Assembly: GCA_946497265.1 (NCBI GenBank)
Contig: CAMMKL010000131.1
Span: 1-6,155 of the forward strand
Direction: 5' to 3'
Length of the DNA stretch: 6,155 nt
Origin: an uncultured Clostridia bacterium
GTDB lineage: Bacteria > Bacillota > Clostridia > Oscillospirales > Acutalibacteraceae
How positions within the stretch are numbered: position 1 is the stretch's first letter; each line of letters begins with the position of its first letter. The notes under the pieces are model-generated. The model was not told the origin of the DNA, did no database searches, and was given only the letters and a program-made list of their open reading frames with translations. Both the position numbers and the translations under genes were made by a program. Positions 1-5,517 of the stretch are shown here, piece after piece.

Positions 1-19
1 AGATAACTTGGGAGTAATC

Positions 20-715
20 TTACCTATTCTGATGCAAAATGGAATTCTCGCTTCCTAAGTTATGTGGGCAGATATCCCTGCACTTATGGCAAGCAATTCT
101 CCAAACTTTTTCTTCTCCATCATCTCCAAAAGCAAACTCCCAACAAGCTTGTTGTTTTATTTTGGGATTTTCCAAAGCATTTATGGGACAGGCTTCCACA
201 CACAAATTACAATTATTGCAAAGGGGTTCTTTCATTTTATCAGGCTCAAATTCCTGTTCACATAAAACCGCCCCTAACCAAACCATACTACCAAATTCTG
301 GTGTTATCAGCAACGAATGCCTCCCTATAGTCCCCAAACCAGCTGCTTGAGCCATGTGTTTTTGGGAAACAATGGAGCGCCACCTATCCGTATTATTATC
401 CCATTGGCTCTCATTGGTAGGGATAGGGATACATACTATTTGATATTTTTCCATTTCAATACAAAAGTCCAGTGCGATCGCATCCAGTTTGGATGTGATA
501 GAATTCCGCACTCTGGTATATGGAATATCCGATTTACAGATTAGCGTCCCTACCGGAAATCGGCAACCAAAAGAAACGACTGATTTACAGGTTGGTAAAA
601 CATCTAATGGGTGATAACCTCTCGGTGTATCGTCAAATCTATCTAAACTTGCTATACCGCATAAATCCGCTCCTAATGAAAACAGTATTTCTTTTATTTT
701 TCTGCTATCAATCAC
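20..715 (-). CDS. epoxyqueuosine reductase-like double [4Fe-4S] cluster protein
   Basis: This is a 231-residue cytosolic iron-sulfur protein related to the C-terminal half of QueG. The C-terminus carries a ferredoxin-like pair of cluster motifs: CNNCNLCVEACP (Cys166, 169, 172, 176), then Cys191 and CHKCRDICP (Cys209, 212, 216). The segment AGLGTIGRHSLLITPEFGS (about residues 125-143) matches the QueG-type AGLGxIGKNxLLIxPExGS core. True QueG is much longer and reduces epoxyqueuosine in tRNA with cobalamin. This shorter clostridial form is usually annotated only by similarity, so its substrate is unknown. The start is GTG at 715, supported by AGGGGG at 727-722 with a 6-nt spacer. The overlapping ATG at 717 meets TGA at once and is not usable. 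The stop is TAA at 22-20. The frame is intact, unlike its upstream neighbours, so it is probably functional. Being a redox protein of the family is near certain; queuosine synthesis as the role is only inference. Confidence 0.88.
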   Translation of the reverse strand: MIDSRKIKEILFSLGADLCGIASLDRFDDTPRGYHPLDVLPTCKSVVSFGCRFPVGTLICKSDIPYTRVRNSITSKLDAIALDFCIEMEKYQIVCIPIPTNESQWDNNTDRWRSIVSQKHMAQAAGLGTIGRHSLLITPEFGSMVWLGAVLCEQEFEPDKMKEPLCNNCNLCVEACPINALENPKIKQQACWEFAFGDDGEEKVWRIACHKCRDICPHNLGSENSILHQNR

Positions 716-721
716 ATATGT

Positions 722-727
722 CCCCCT
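722..727 (-). promoter_or_regulatory. ribosome binding site fixing a GTG start
   Basis: The minus strand reads AGGGGG six bases before GTG at 715. The nearer ATG (717-715) is followed directly by TGA, so the site supports GTG initiation for the iron-sulfur protein. Confidence 0.65.
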
Positions 728-784
728 CTCTCCATACCGATTTGTTTTTTTCGCATTATTAATACTTGTTTTAATGCAATTTGG

Positions 785-1094
785 TTATATGGTTTTATAG
801 AATGCCATTCCGCTGATTTCCTGCGGGCTAGTTGGAGAGTGTATCAAGATCGTTTCATTCCCCATGAGTAAGGATTGATCCTCAAACACTATTCGGAAGC
901 ACCAATTCACTACCCATTCACCACGATGATTGATTTTCTACGGTCCGTCGGATAAAATTTCATTTTTCGATATATTAACTACAAAATGGGAACACTGGAA
1001 TTTATCTATTCTTATATACAATGATCTGTGGATGATCGCCATTGCAATCGTATTCACACCAGAAGGTAATTTTCATCAGCAACTTTTCGAACAT
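785..1094 (-). pseudogene. broken unidentified protein gene (frameshift plus stop)
   Basis: The 386 bp between the small coiled-coil gene and the iron-sulfur gene hold no intact gene but do hold a decayed minus-strand reading. From ATG at 1094 a frame of 30 residues, including KITFWCEYDCNGDHP, ends at TAA 1004-1002. From about 1006 the next frame continues at once with DKFQCSHFVVN, crosses a TAG at 940-938, and goes on through HRGEWVVNWCFRIVFEDQS and SPTSPQEISGMAFYKTI to TAA 787-785. Joined, these give roughly 100 residues of plausible globular protein with one frameshift and one internal stop. I do not recognise the family. The final frame is the same one used by the iron-sulfur gene starting 70 bp further on. 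No clear ribosome site precedes ATG 1094. The call rests on protein-like composition across the break and could be wrong. Confidence 0.45.
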
Positions 1095-1101
1095 TTTTGC
1101 G

Positions 1102-1284
1102 TTAATTGTTATAAATACGAACGCTTATGTCATTAACACTGCTTTCAATACGTCTTAGTTCCAAAAGGATCTCAATGAGCAATTCCTTTTCAGATAATGA
1201 TAATAATCTATTTCTCTCTTCTCTAATCTGTTGTTCCCTTTCTTCCTGCTGCTGACGAATTTTTTCTTTCCATCTCTCAAACAT
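1102..1284 (-). CDS. small charged coiled-coil protein of unknown function
   Basis: A 60-residue protein. Residues 1-30 are extremely charged and glutamine-rich (KEKIRQQQEEREQQIREER), typical of a single long helix or coiled coil. Residues 31-49 (SEKELLIEILLELRRIESS) have a heptad-like leucine/isoleucine pattern suited to oligomerisation. There is no signal peptide, membrane segment or cysteine. The ATG at 1284 has AGGGA six bases upstream, with AAGG slightly further away. It starts 14 bp after the stop of the preceding reading frame, so it is probably co-transcribed with it. Short tails of the type SEKELLIEILLELRRIE occur in small hypothetical proteins of Firmicutes, but I cannot assign a function. 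It lies between two broken genes, so it may itself be a leftover. A regulatory or scaffold role would be guesswork. Confidence 0.55.
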   Translation of the reverse strand: MFERWKEKIRQQQEEREQQIREERNRLLSLSEKELLIEILLELRRIESSVNDISVRIYNN

Positions 1285-1298
1285 AAATATTCCCTACC

Positions 1299-1643
1299 TT
1301 ATCTGTACTTTTTCATAATAACCGAACGCATTGCCTCTGTTTTCTCGAATAAGTCATATGTTCTGTATTCGTCATAATGTAATTTTTGAGCAACTTTTTG
1401 AAATGTTTCCTCTCGTTCATTATCATTTACAATATATACAAAATCCAAGTAACACTGATGGCACCAATAGTTTCTTATTTCCCTAATTTCATCTATGGTG
1501 CTATAGTCTTCTTCAGAGAATTCAGGTATATCATACGGATCAATCCCAATCAGGTCCCCCTCGGGGTCTGCAACATAACAAGTCCTCTGCCCCCACGGTT
1601 CAGTAGTAGGTTCTAACATGGAAACGGCTTTCGTAATACCCAA
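1299..1643 (-). CDS. fusion-like ORF: VOC C-terminal remnant joined to an unknown acidic domain
   Basis: An open frame of up to 114 residues from TTG at 1643. Its first about 34 residues (KAVSMLEPTTEPWGQRT, then CYVADPEGDLIGI) are the recognisable C-terminal beta strands of a glyoxalase/bleomycin-resistance (VOC) protein, where the family usually ends. Instead of stopping, the frame continues for 80 residues with no similarity I recognise: an acidic stretch (DIPEFSEEDYSTIDEI), a CHQC pair, and a tyrosine-rich helical end finishing MRSVIMKKYR. There is no methionine between the VOC part and residue 106 and no convincing ribosome site, so independent translation of the tail is doubtful. In-frame TGA at 1652-1650 separates it from the rest of the VOC gene. 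It is either a pseudogene tail created by a deletion or recombination, or a new ORF using TTG. I favour the former. Confidence 0.4.
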   Translation of the reverse strand: MGITKAVSMLEPTTEPWGQRTCYVADPEGDLIGIDPYDIPEFSEEDYSTIDEIREIRNYWCHQCYLDFVYIVNDNEREETFQKVAQKLHYDEYRTYDLFEKTEAMRSVIMKKYR

Positions 1644-1801
1644 AATTTCTCAGCCATACAGCATAAACAGAGTACCATCTTTTATCAAATAGACATTTGT
1701 GTATCTTCTGTTTCTTTTATTTCTAATCCCAAAACGTCCCTGTAAAATTGAATCATCGTGGCCATATCCTTTACAAACAGGCCCATACCATCTAATTTCA
1801 T
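1641..1801 (-). pseudogene. 5' part of a disrupted VOC/glyoxalase-family gene
   Basis: From ATG at 1801, preceded by GGAAGG with a 6-nt spacer, the frame reads MKLDGMGLFVKDMATMIQFY then RDVLGLEIKE, the standard N-terminal beta-alpha unit of a vicinal-oxygen-chelate protein. It stops at TGA 1687-1685. The next frame carries the following strand, NVYLIKDGTLFMLYG, then meets TGA at 1652-1650. After that stop the same frame resumes with the C-terminal VOC strands near 1640. So the gene has a frameshift near 1700, a stop, and lacks the middle of the domain (about 40-60 residues against a usual 120-130). It sits 22 bp after ispE and was probably the last gene of that operon. It cannot make a normal metal-binding VOC fold. 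Confidence 0.75.
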
Positions 1802-1823
1802 ATGGTGCCTTCCAAAAAAACTA

Positions 1824-2696
1824 TTAATCGAGAATAATGCATCCATGATCCAAAGGACGGCAGACGGTTACCATTTCACAGTCTTTTTCCAGCAAGCCGG
1901 CACAGTCCTCCGCTGCCCCCTGATCTTCAAATAGTCCAAAAACGGTAGGCCCGCTCCCGCTCATACAGGCGCCGAGTGCGCCGTTCTCCAGCATTAATTC
2001 TTTGATATTGTCCACCTCTTTTAAGTGGATCAGCTCCTCGAAGTCGTTGTAAAGGGAATCCGCAATTTTCTGCAATTCCCCGTCGCATACGGCTTCCACC
2101 GCGTCATCGGTATGGGGTTCCCAATAACTTTCCCGGTCATCCGCCAAGGCATACGCCTCTTTTGTCGAAACGGAGACAGGCGGTTTCGCCACCAAGATGC
2201 TGCATTCCGGCATATCGGGTGCGGGAGTCAAAATAGTACCGATCCCGGTGGCCACCATAGTAGCTCCCATAATGCAGAAAGGCACGTCCGCCCCCACATC
2301 TTCTCCAATGTCGCACAACTCTTCCTTGGAAAGTCGGGTATTCATCAGTTCGTTCAAAGCAACCAGCACAGCCGCCGCATCGGTGCTTCCTCCTGCCAAA
2401 CCTGCGGATACCGGGATACGTTTCTTTATCTTTATGCCTATGCCAGGGTTCCTTTTTTTTGTGAAGGTAAAAAAAGCTTCCGCCGCCCGCCAGGCCGTGT
2501 TGGTTTTCTCGCATGGCACGCCATCCGCATTGCAGGACAGGCTTATTTTCCCATCGCCAGTGTCCCACACACTGACAATATCGCACAGGTCAACCGACTG
2601 CATCAGCATCTTCACCAAATGGTAGCCGTCGGGACGTTTTCCCAAAATATCGAGAGAAAGATTGATTTTTGCCGGGGCCAAAACGGTTACTTTCAT
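1824..2696 (-). CDS. ispE: 4-(cytidine 5'-diphospho)-2-C-methyl-D-erythritol kinase
   Basis: IspE phosphorylates CDP-methylerythritol with ATP in the cytosolic MEP pathway to isoprenoids. The 290-residue protein has the usual family length and all three GHMP-kinase motifs: APAKINLSLDI at 7-17 with catalytic Lys10, the glycine-rich ATP loop PVSAGLAGGSTDAA at 95-108, and GACMSGSGPTVFG at 242-254. GYH (24-26) supplies the cytosine-contacting histidine, and GADVPF (135-140) contains the catalytic aspartate, Asp137. The start ATG at 2696 overlaps the aminotransferase stop as ATGA, with GGAGGAAA just upstream inside that gene, so translation is probably coupled. No terminator is visible after the stop, and the broken VOC gene begins 22 bp later. 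The gene is intact and its base composition matches the genes upstream, unlike the AT-rich DNA downstream. Confidence 0.97.
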   Translation of the reverse strand: MKVTVLAPAKINLSLDILGKRPDGYHLVKMLMQSVDLCDIVSVWDTGDGKISLSCNADGVPCEKTNTAWRAAEAFFTFTKKRNPGIGIKIKKRIPVSAGLAGGSTDAAAVLVALNELMNTRLSKEELCDIGEDVGADVPFCIMGATMVATGIGTILTPAPDMPECSILVAKPPVSVSTKEAYALADDRESYWEPHTDDAVEAVCDGELQKIADSLYNDFEELIHLKEVDNIKELMLENGALGACMSGSGPTVFGLFEDQGAAEDCAGLLEKDCEMVTVCRPLDHGCIILD

Positions 2697-3889
2697 CTGT
2701 TTTCCTCCACTTTTTCCGCACGAAGCTTATGAACAAAACGTTCGATACGTTTGAGCGCTTCTGCGATGTGTTTGACCGAATAAGAGTAGGAAACCCGCAC
2801 AAACCCTTCCCCACACGCCCCAAAAGCGGGGCCGGGTACTACAGCTACCCGTTCTTCCCGGATCAGGCGCTCGCAGAACTCTTCGGAAGAAAGGCCGGTA
2901 CTGCGGATACAGGGGAACACATAAAACGCCCCTTCCGGCTCAAAACACGAAAGCCCCATATTCCGGAACCCGTCCACCATCAAACGGCGCCGCATATCGT
3001 ATTGGGTACGCATTTTTTCGATGTCGTTGTCCCCGTGGCGAAGCGCCTCAATTGCCGCGTATTGCGCAGTGGTGGGCGCGCTCATAATAGCATACTGATG
3101 CAGCTTTGTCATCTGCGATACAATCTCTTCCGGCCCCAGGGCATACCCCAAGCGCCAGCCCGTCATGGCATAAGACTTGGAAAAGCCATTTACCACCACC
3201 GTACGCTCCCGCATCTGCTGTATAGAGGAGAAAGATACCGGAGGCCGGTCGCCATAGGTAAGTTCGCTGTATATTTCGTCCGACAAAACGATTATGTCGT
3301 GCTGTTTTATTACTTCGGCGATTTCTTCCATATGCTCCCGGCGCATCACGCCCCCGGTCGGGTTATTGGGATAAGGAAGGATCAGAAGCTTGGTCTTATC
3401 GGTAATATGTTCCCGGAGCTCCTGTGCAGTCAAACGGAAATTGTTCTCAATTTTGGTTTCTATGATGACCGGTTTTCCCAACGCCATCTGTACCATGGGT
3501 TCGTAACAGACAAAGCTGGGCTGAGGGATGAGCACCTCTTCCCCCGGATTTACCAGGGTACGGATACAAAGGTCGATTGCTTCGGAGCCTCCGACCGTCA
3601 CCAGTACGTCGGTATCGGGGTGGTATTGCACATGAAAACGCCGGGCAAAATATTTACAAATTTCCTGCCGCAGTTCGGCAAAACCGCGGTTGGGCGTGTA
3701 CCAGGTTTTCCCTTTTTGCAGGGATTCAATGCCCGCTTCACGCACATGCCAGGGGGTAGTAAAATCCGGTTCTCCAATCGAAAGGGAGATAACGTCGTCC
3801 ATCTCATTTGCAATGTCAAAAAAGCGGCGGATCCCGGACGGCTTCACTTCTTTAATATGATGATTGAGTAAATGCTGGTAGTCTATCAC
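2693..3889 (-). CDS. class I/II PLP-dependent aminotransferase (PatA/aspartate aminotransferase-like)
   Basis: A 398-residue fold-type I aminotransferase, cytosolic, moving an amino group between an amino acid and a 2-oxo acid. Visible signatures are SIGEPDFTTP (37-46), NNPTGG with Asn176, SDEIY with Asp204 (pyridine nitrogen) and Tyr207, the Schiff-base lysine Lys238 in GFSKSYAMTGWRLGY, and Arg365 in VRVSYS, the usual carboxylate-binding arginine. The N-terminal KPSGIRRFFDIANEM is typical of the PatA-like subgroup common in clostridia, often annotated for aromatic amino acids or N-acetyl-diaminopimelate. The exact substrate cannot be read from sequence. Translation starts at GTG 3889, overlapping the Lrp stop as GTGA, with AGGAGG 11 nt upstream inside the regulator gene. 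Its end overlaps ispE as ATGA. The adjoining Lrp gene suggests regulation by an amino acid. Confidence 0.95.
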   Translation of the reverse strand: MIDYQHLLNHHIKEVKPSGIRRFFDIANEMDDVISLSIGEPDFTTPWHVREAGIESLQKGKTWYTPNRGFAELRQEICKYFARRFHVQYHPDTDVLVTVGGSEAIDLCIRTLVNPGEEVLIPQPSFVCYEPMVQMALGKPVIIETKIENNFRLTAQELREHITDKTKLLILPYPNNPTGGVMRREHMEEIAEVIKQHDIIVLSDEIYSELTYGDRPPVSFSSIQQMRERTVVVNGFSKSYAMTGWRLGYALGPEEIVSQMTKLHQYAIMSAPTTAQYAAIEALRHGDNDIEKMRTQYDMRRRLMVDGFRNMGLSCFEPEGAFYVFPCIRSTGLSSEEFCERLIREERVAVVPGPAFGACGEGFVRVSYSYSVKHIAEALKRIERFVHKLRAEKVEENR

Positions 3890-4368
3890 AGCAGCACGTT
3901 CCTCCTCTCGTCCACCTCAGTATCATCGCAGAGCGCTACCCCCCCGTCTTTGTAGCGTGTCATAACAAAATGGGTGGCGGTGGACTGCACCGGCTCCAAA
4001 GTGGACAGGCGCTTGGCCACAAAGGTGGAAACCTCCTGCATGGAGGGCGCTTTGACCATGACCGCCAGATCATAGCCTCCTGCCATCAAATAGACGCTCT
4101 CCACCTCTTCAAACATTGTCACGCGGCGTGCGATTTCGTCAAAGCCGGTTTCTTTTTGAGGGGTCACTTTTAATTCAATCAGGGCGCTCACTGTCTTCTG
4201 CGGGGCCTTGTCCCAATCCACAAGCGCCTTGTACCCCTTGATCACGCCGCTTTTTTCATACTGCTGAATCGCGGCCGCCACATCCTCCTCGCTAGAACCC
4301 AACATTACGGCAAGCTGGGCATTGGTAAGCCTGGCGTTTTCGGTCAACAGCTCCAACAGATTGTTCAT
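3886..4368 (-). CDS. Lrp/AsnC-family transcriptional regulator
   Basis: A 160-residue feast/famine regulator. Residues 1-45 form the winged helix-turn-helix (LTNAQLAVMLGSSEEDVAAA as core, then KSGVIKGY). Residues about 59-136 form the RAM ligand-binding domain, including the characteristic AGGYDLAV turn at 96-103 where amino acids bind between subunits. Lrp proteins act as dimers and octamers on DNA. I place the start at ATG 4368: AAGGAG (4382-4377) lies 8 nt upstream. A longer reading from GTG 4377 would put the start codon inside that ribosome site. It is the first gene of an operon with the aminotransferase and ispE, starting about 90 nt after a strong sigma-A promoter. Lrp-type genes are commonly autoregulated and control adjacent amino-acid genes, so the aminotransferase is the likely target. 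The C-terminal ~20 residues are acidic and extend past the domain. Confidence 0.93.
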   Translation of the reverse strand: MNNLLELLTENARLTNAQLAVMLGSSEEDVAAAIQQYEKSGVIKGYKALVDWDKAPQKTVSALIELKVTPQKETGFDEIARRVTMFEEVESVYLMAGGYDLAVMVKAPSMQEVSTFVAKRLSTLEPVQSTATHFVMTRYKDGGVALCDDTEVDERRNVLL

Positions 4369-4376
4369 AGTGGTCA

Positions 4377-4382
4377 CTCCTT
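4377..4382 (-). promoter_or_regulatory. ribosome binding site deciding the Lrp start
   Basis: The minus strand reads AAGGAG here, 8 nt before ATG 4368. The upstream in-frame GTG at 4377 overlaps its last base, so the ATG is the credible start and the protein is three residues shorter than the longest frame. Confidence 0.8.
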
Positions 4383-4402
4383 CTGTCCATTTTTAAAGTT
4401 TT

Positions 4403-4416
4403 CCGCCGCGGGGCGG
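4403..4416 (-). repeat. short GC-rich hairpin in the lrp leader
   Basis: CCGCC-GCGG-GGCGG forms a 5-bp all-GC stem with a four-base loop in the 5' leader, about 35 nt before the start codon of the regulator. It has no following U-run, so it is not a rho-independent terminator. It may only slow ribosome access or mean nothing. Confidence 0.35.
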
Positions 4417-4464
4417 CCCATACGGATTTACAATGCATGAGTCATCCGCTTGTGTTAAGACTTT

Positions 4465-4493
4465 ATTATAGTATAAAATCCGGTAAATGTAAA
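4465..4493 (-). promoter_or_regulatory. near-consensus sigma-A promoter of the lrp-aminotransferase-ispE operon
   Basis: On the minus strand TTTACA (4493-4488) is followed after exactly 17 bases by a perfect TATAAT (4470-4465). Transcription should begin near 4458 and give a leader of about 90 nt before ATG 4368. The promoter begins only 16 bp after the stop of the PHP gene, and no terminator separates them, so some read-through from that gene is possible. Confidence 0.85.
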
Positions 4494-4508
4494 ACTTTTT
4501 TCCGATGT

Positions 4509-5321
4509 TCATAGGATTGGCAGCAGATGGGGTTCATGCTTTTCATAAATGGTAAAATGCTGGAACCCAGCCCGCGCCGCCATCTCCATGCCGATTTCCA
4601 GCCCGGCGCCCACATCCGCCCAGCGATGGGCGTCCGAACCGATGGTCAAATATTTTCCTCCTAATTGATGGTATCGCTCCAAGATCTCAAAATTCGGGGA
4701 AGTTTCCCCGACCGGCTGCCGCAAACCGGAAGTGTTCAGTTCCAGCGCTTTGCGGGAAGCAATCAGAAGTGTGAGGATTTCATCTATTCTTTCCTGAAAC
4801 ACCGTCATATCCACCGGGATTTTATAGTTGCCGATGATATAGCGCAGCGGATAGGTCAAATGAGCCAGTGAATCAAACCGTCCCCACTTTACCAGGCGCA
4901 AAATTTCATCAAAATAACGCGTCAGCAGGGGATATATATTTTCCCGCGTATACTCCAGATAATAAAAATCCTGTTCGCCGGGAAGGGAATGCACCGACCC
5001 CAGCACGAAGTCGGTCTCACTCGAATGAAGCGCTTCCTCCGCTGCGGCGGGATCGTGCAGCGGCTGGCCAAGCTCCATGCCGATGAGCACCTTAAGCCTC
5101 CCCCGAAAAACCGCGTGCGCCTTCCGTGTCTCAAAAAAAGATTGGAAGATGGAGCGGTCGTACTTTTGTTCGCGATAAACCTCGCATTCACAGTGATCGG
5201 TAACCGCTACCGCGTAAAGGCCGAGCGCGGCGGCGCGCTCGCACATCATCATCACCGGATCGACGCCGTCCGGAGAATTATCGGTATGTAAATGAAGGTC
5301 GGATAAATAACGAAAACGCAT
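4509..5321 (-). CDS. PHP-domain phosphatase, histidinol-phosphatase (HisJ/HisK) type
   Basis: A 270-residue PHP metallohydrolase, the length of Gram-positive histidinol phosphatases, which release phosphate from L-histidinol phosphate in histidine synthesis using a trinuclear metal centre. All expected ligands are present: DLHLHT (Asp8, His10, His12), TDH (Asp42, His43), GMELG (Glu83), GSVH (His111), LAHL (His154) and GSDAH (Asp230, His232). It is a single domain without signal peptide or membrane segment. ATG 5321 is preceded by GAGGAGG with a 9-nt spacer. It is divergent from the NAD synthetase-like gene and does not lie beside other his genes here, so a different phosphate ester or phosphoesterase role cannot be excluded. 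The frame is intact and all metal ligands are kept, so it should be active. Confidence 0.92.
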   Translation of the reverse strand: MRFRYLSDLHLHTDNSPDGVDPVMMMCERAAALGLYAVAVTDHCECEVYREQKYDRSIFQSFFETRKAHAVFRGRLKVLIGMELGQPLHDPAAAEEALHSSETDFVLGSVHSLPGEQDFYYLEYTRENIYPLLTRYFDEILRLVKWGRFDSLAHLTYPLRYIIGNYKIPVDMTVFQERIDEILTLLIASRKALELNTSGLRQPVGETSPNFEILERYHQLGGKYLTIGSDAHRWADVGAGLEIGMEMAARAGFQHFTIYEKHEPHLLPIL

Positions 5322-5396
5322 ATGCGTGAGCCTCCTCTTAGCCGTAACAAACCGCTGCGGCGTTTCCCTTGTATGATTGCTTTTGATATTTATTAA

Positions 5397-5405
5397 ATTA
5401 TATCA
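5397..5405 (-). promoter_or_regulatory. extended -10 promoter of the PHP phosphatase gene
   Basis: The minus strand reads TGATATAAT, an extended -10 element (TGnTATAAT). At the normal distance the -35 hexamer is TAGGAT, which is poor; the nearby TTTACA is only 11 bases away. The leader to ATG 5321 would be about 70 nt. Confidence 0.6.
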
Positions 5406-5467
5406 TACCCCCTTGTAAAATCCTAGAAAAAAAACAGAAGGATTCTGGTCACAAACAAAGGGAAATA

Positions 5468-5476
5468 TGGTATTAT
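5468..5476 (+). promoter_or_regulatory. possible extended -10 promoter of the NAD synthetase-like gene
   Basis: TGGTATTAT fits an extended -10 element (TGnTATTAT) on the plus strand, about 35 nt before the ribosome site GGGAG (5502-5506). GTCACA at 5448-5453 is a weak -35 at 17-bp spacing. It is back to back with the PHP promoter in a 196-bp divergent intergenic region that otherwise shows only AT-rich DNA. Confidence 0.4.
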
Positions 5477-5517
5477 TATTTAAAAATTGATTTTTCTTTT
5501 TGGGAGATGAGATTAGG

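Noticed and set aside
930..1136. A 68-codon plus-strand frame in the apparently empty region
   Set aside because: It lacks a ribosome site and family resemblance. The opposite strand gives a more protein-like reading across the same DNA.
1102..1643. The fusion ORF and the coiled-coil ORF as a toxin-antitoxin pair
   Set aside because: The first clearly contains VOC remnants with disruptions upstream, neither protein shows a toxin or DNA-binding motif, and the order alone is not evidence.
2025..2732. A 235-codon plus-strand frame opposite ispE
   Set aside because: It is a shadow of ispE, which has all kinase motifs on the minus strand.
2669..3871. A 400-codon open frame on the plus strand opposite the aminotransferase
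   Set aside because: It is the antisense shadow of a clearly conserved aminotransferase. Its translation has no recognisable motifs, and long antisense frames are common opposite such genes.
4403..4416. GC-rich hairpin as a terminator or riboswitch
   Set aside because: There is no U-run on either strand, the stem is only 5 bp, and no known riboswitch core can be recognised in the 90-nt leader.
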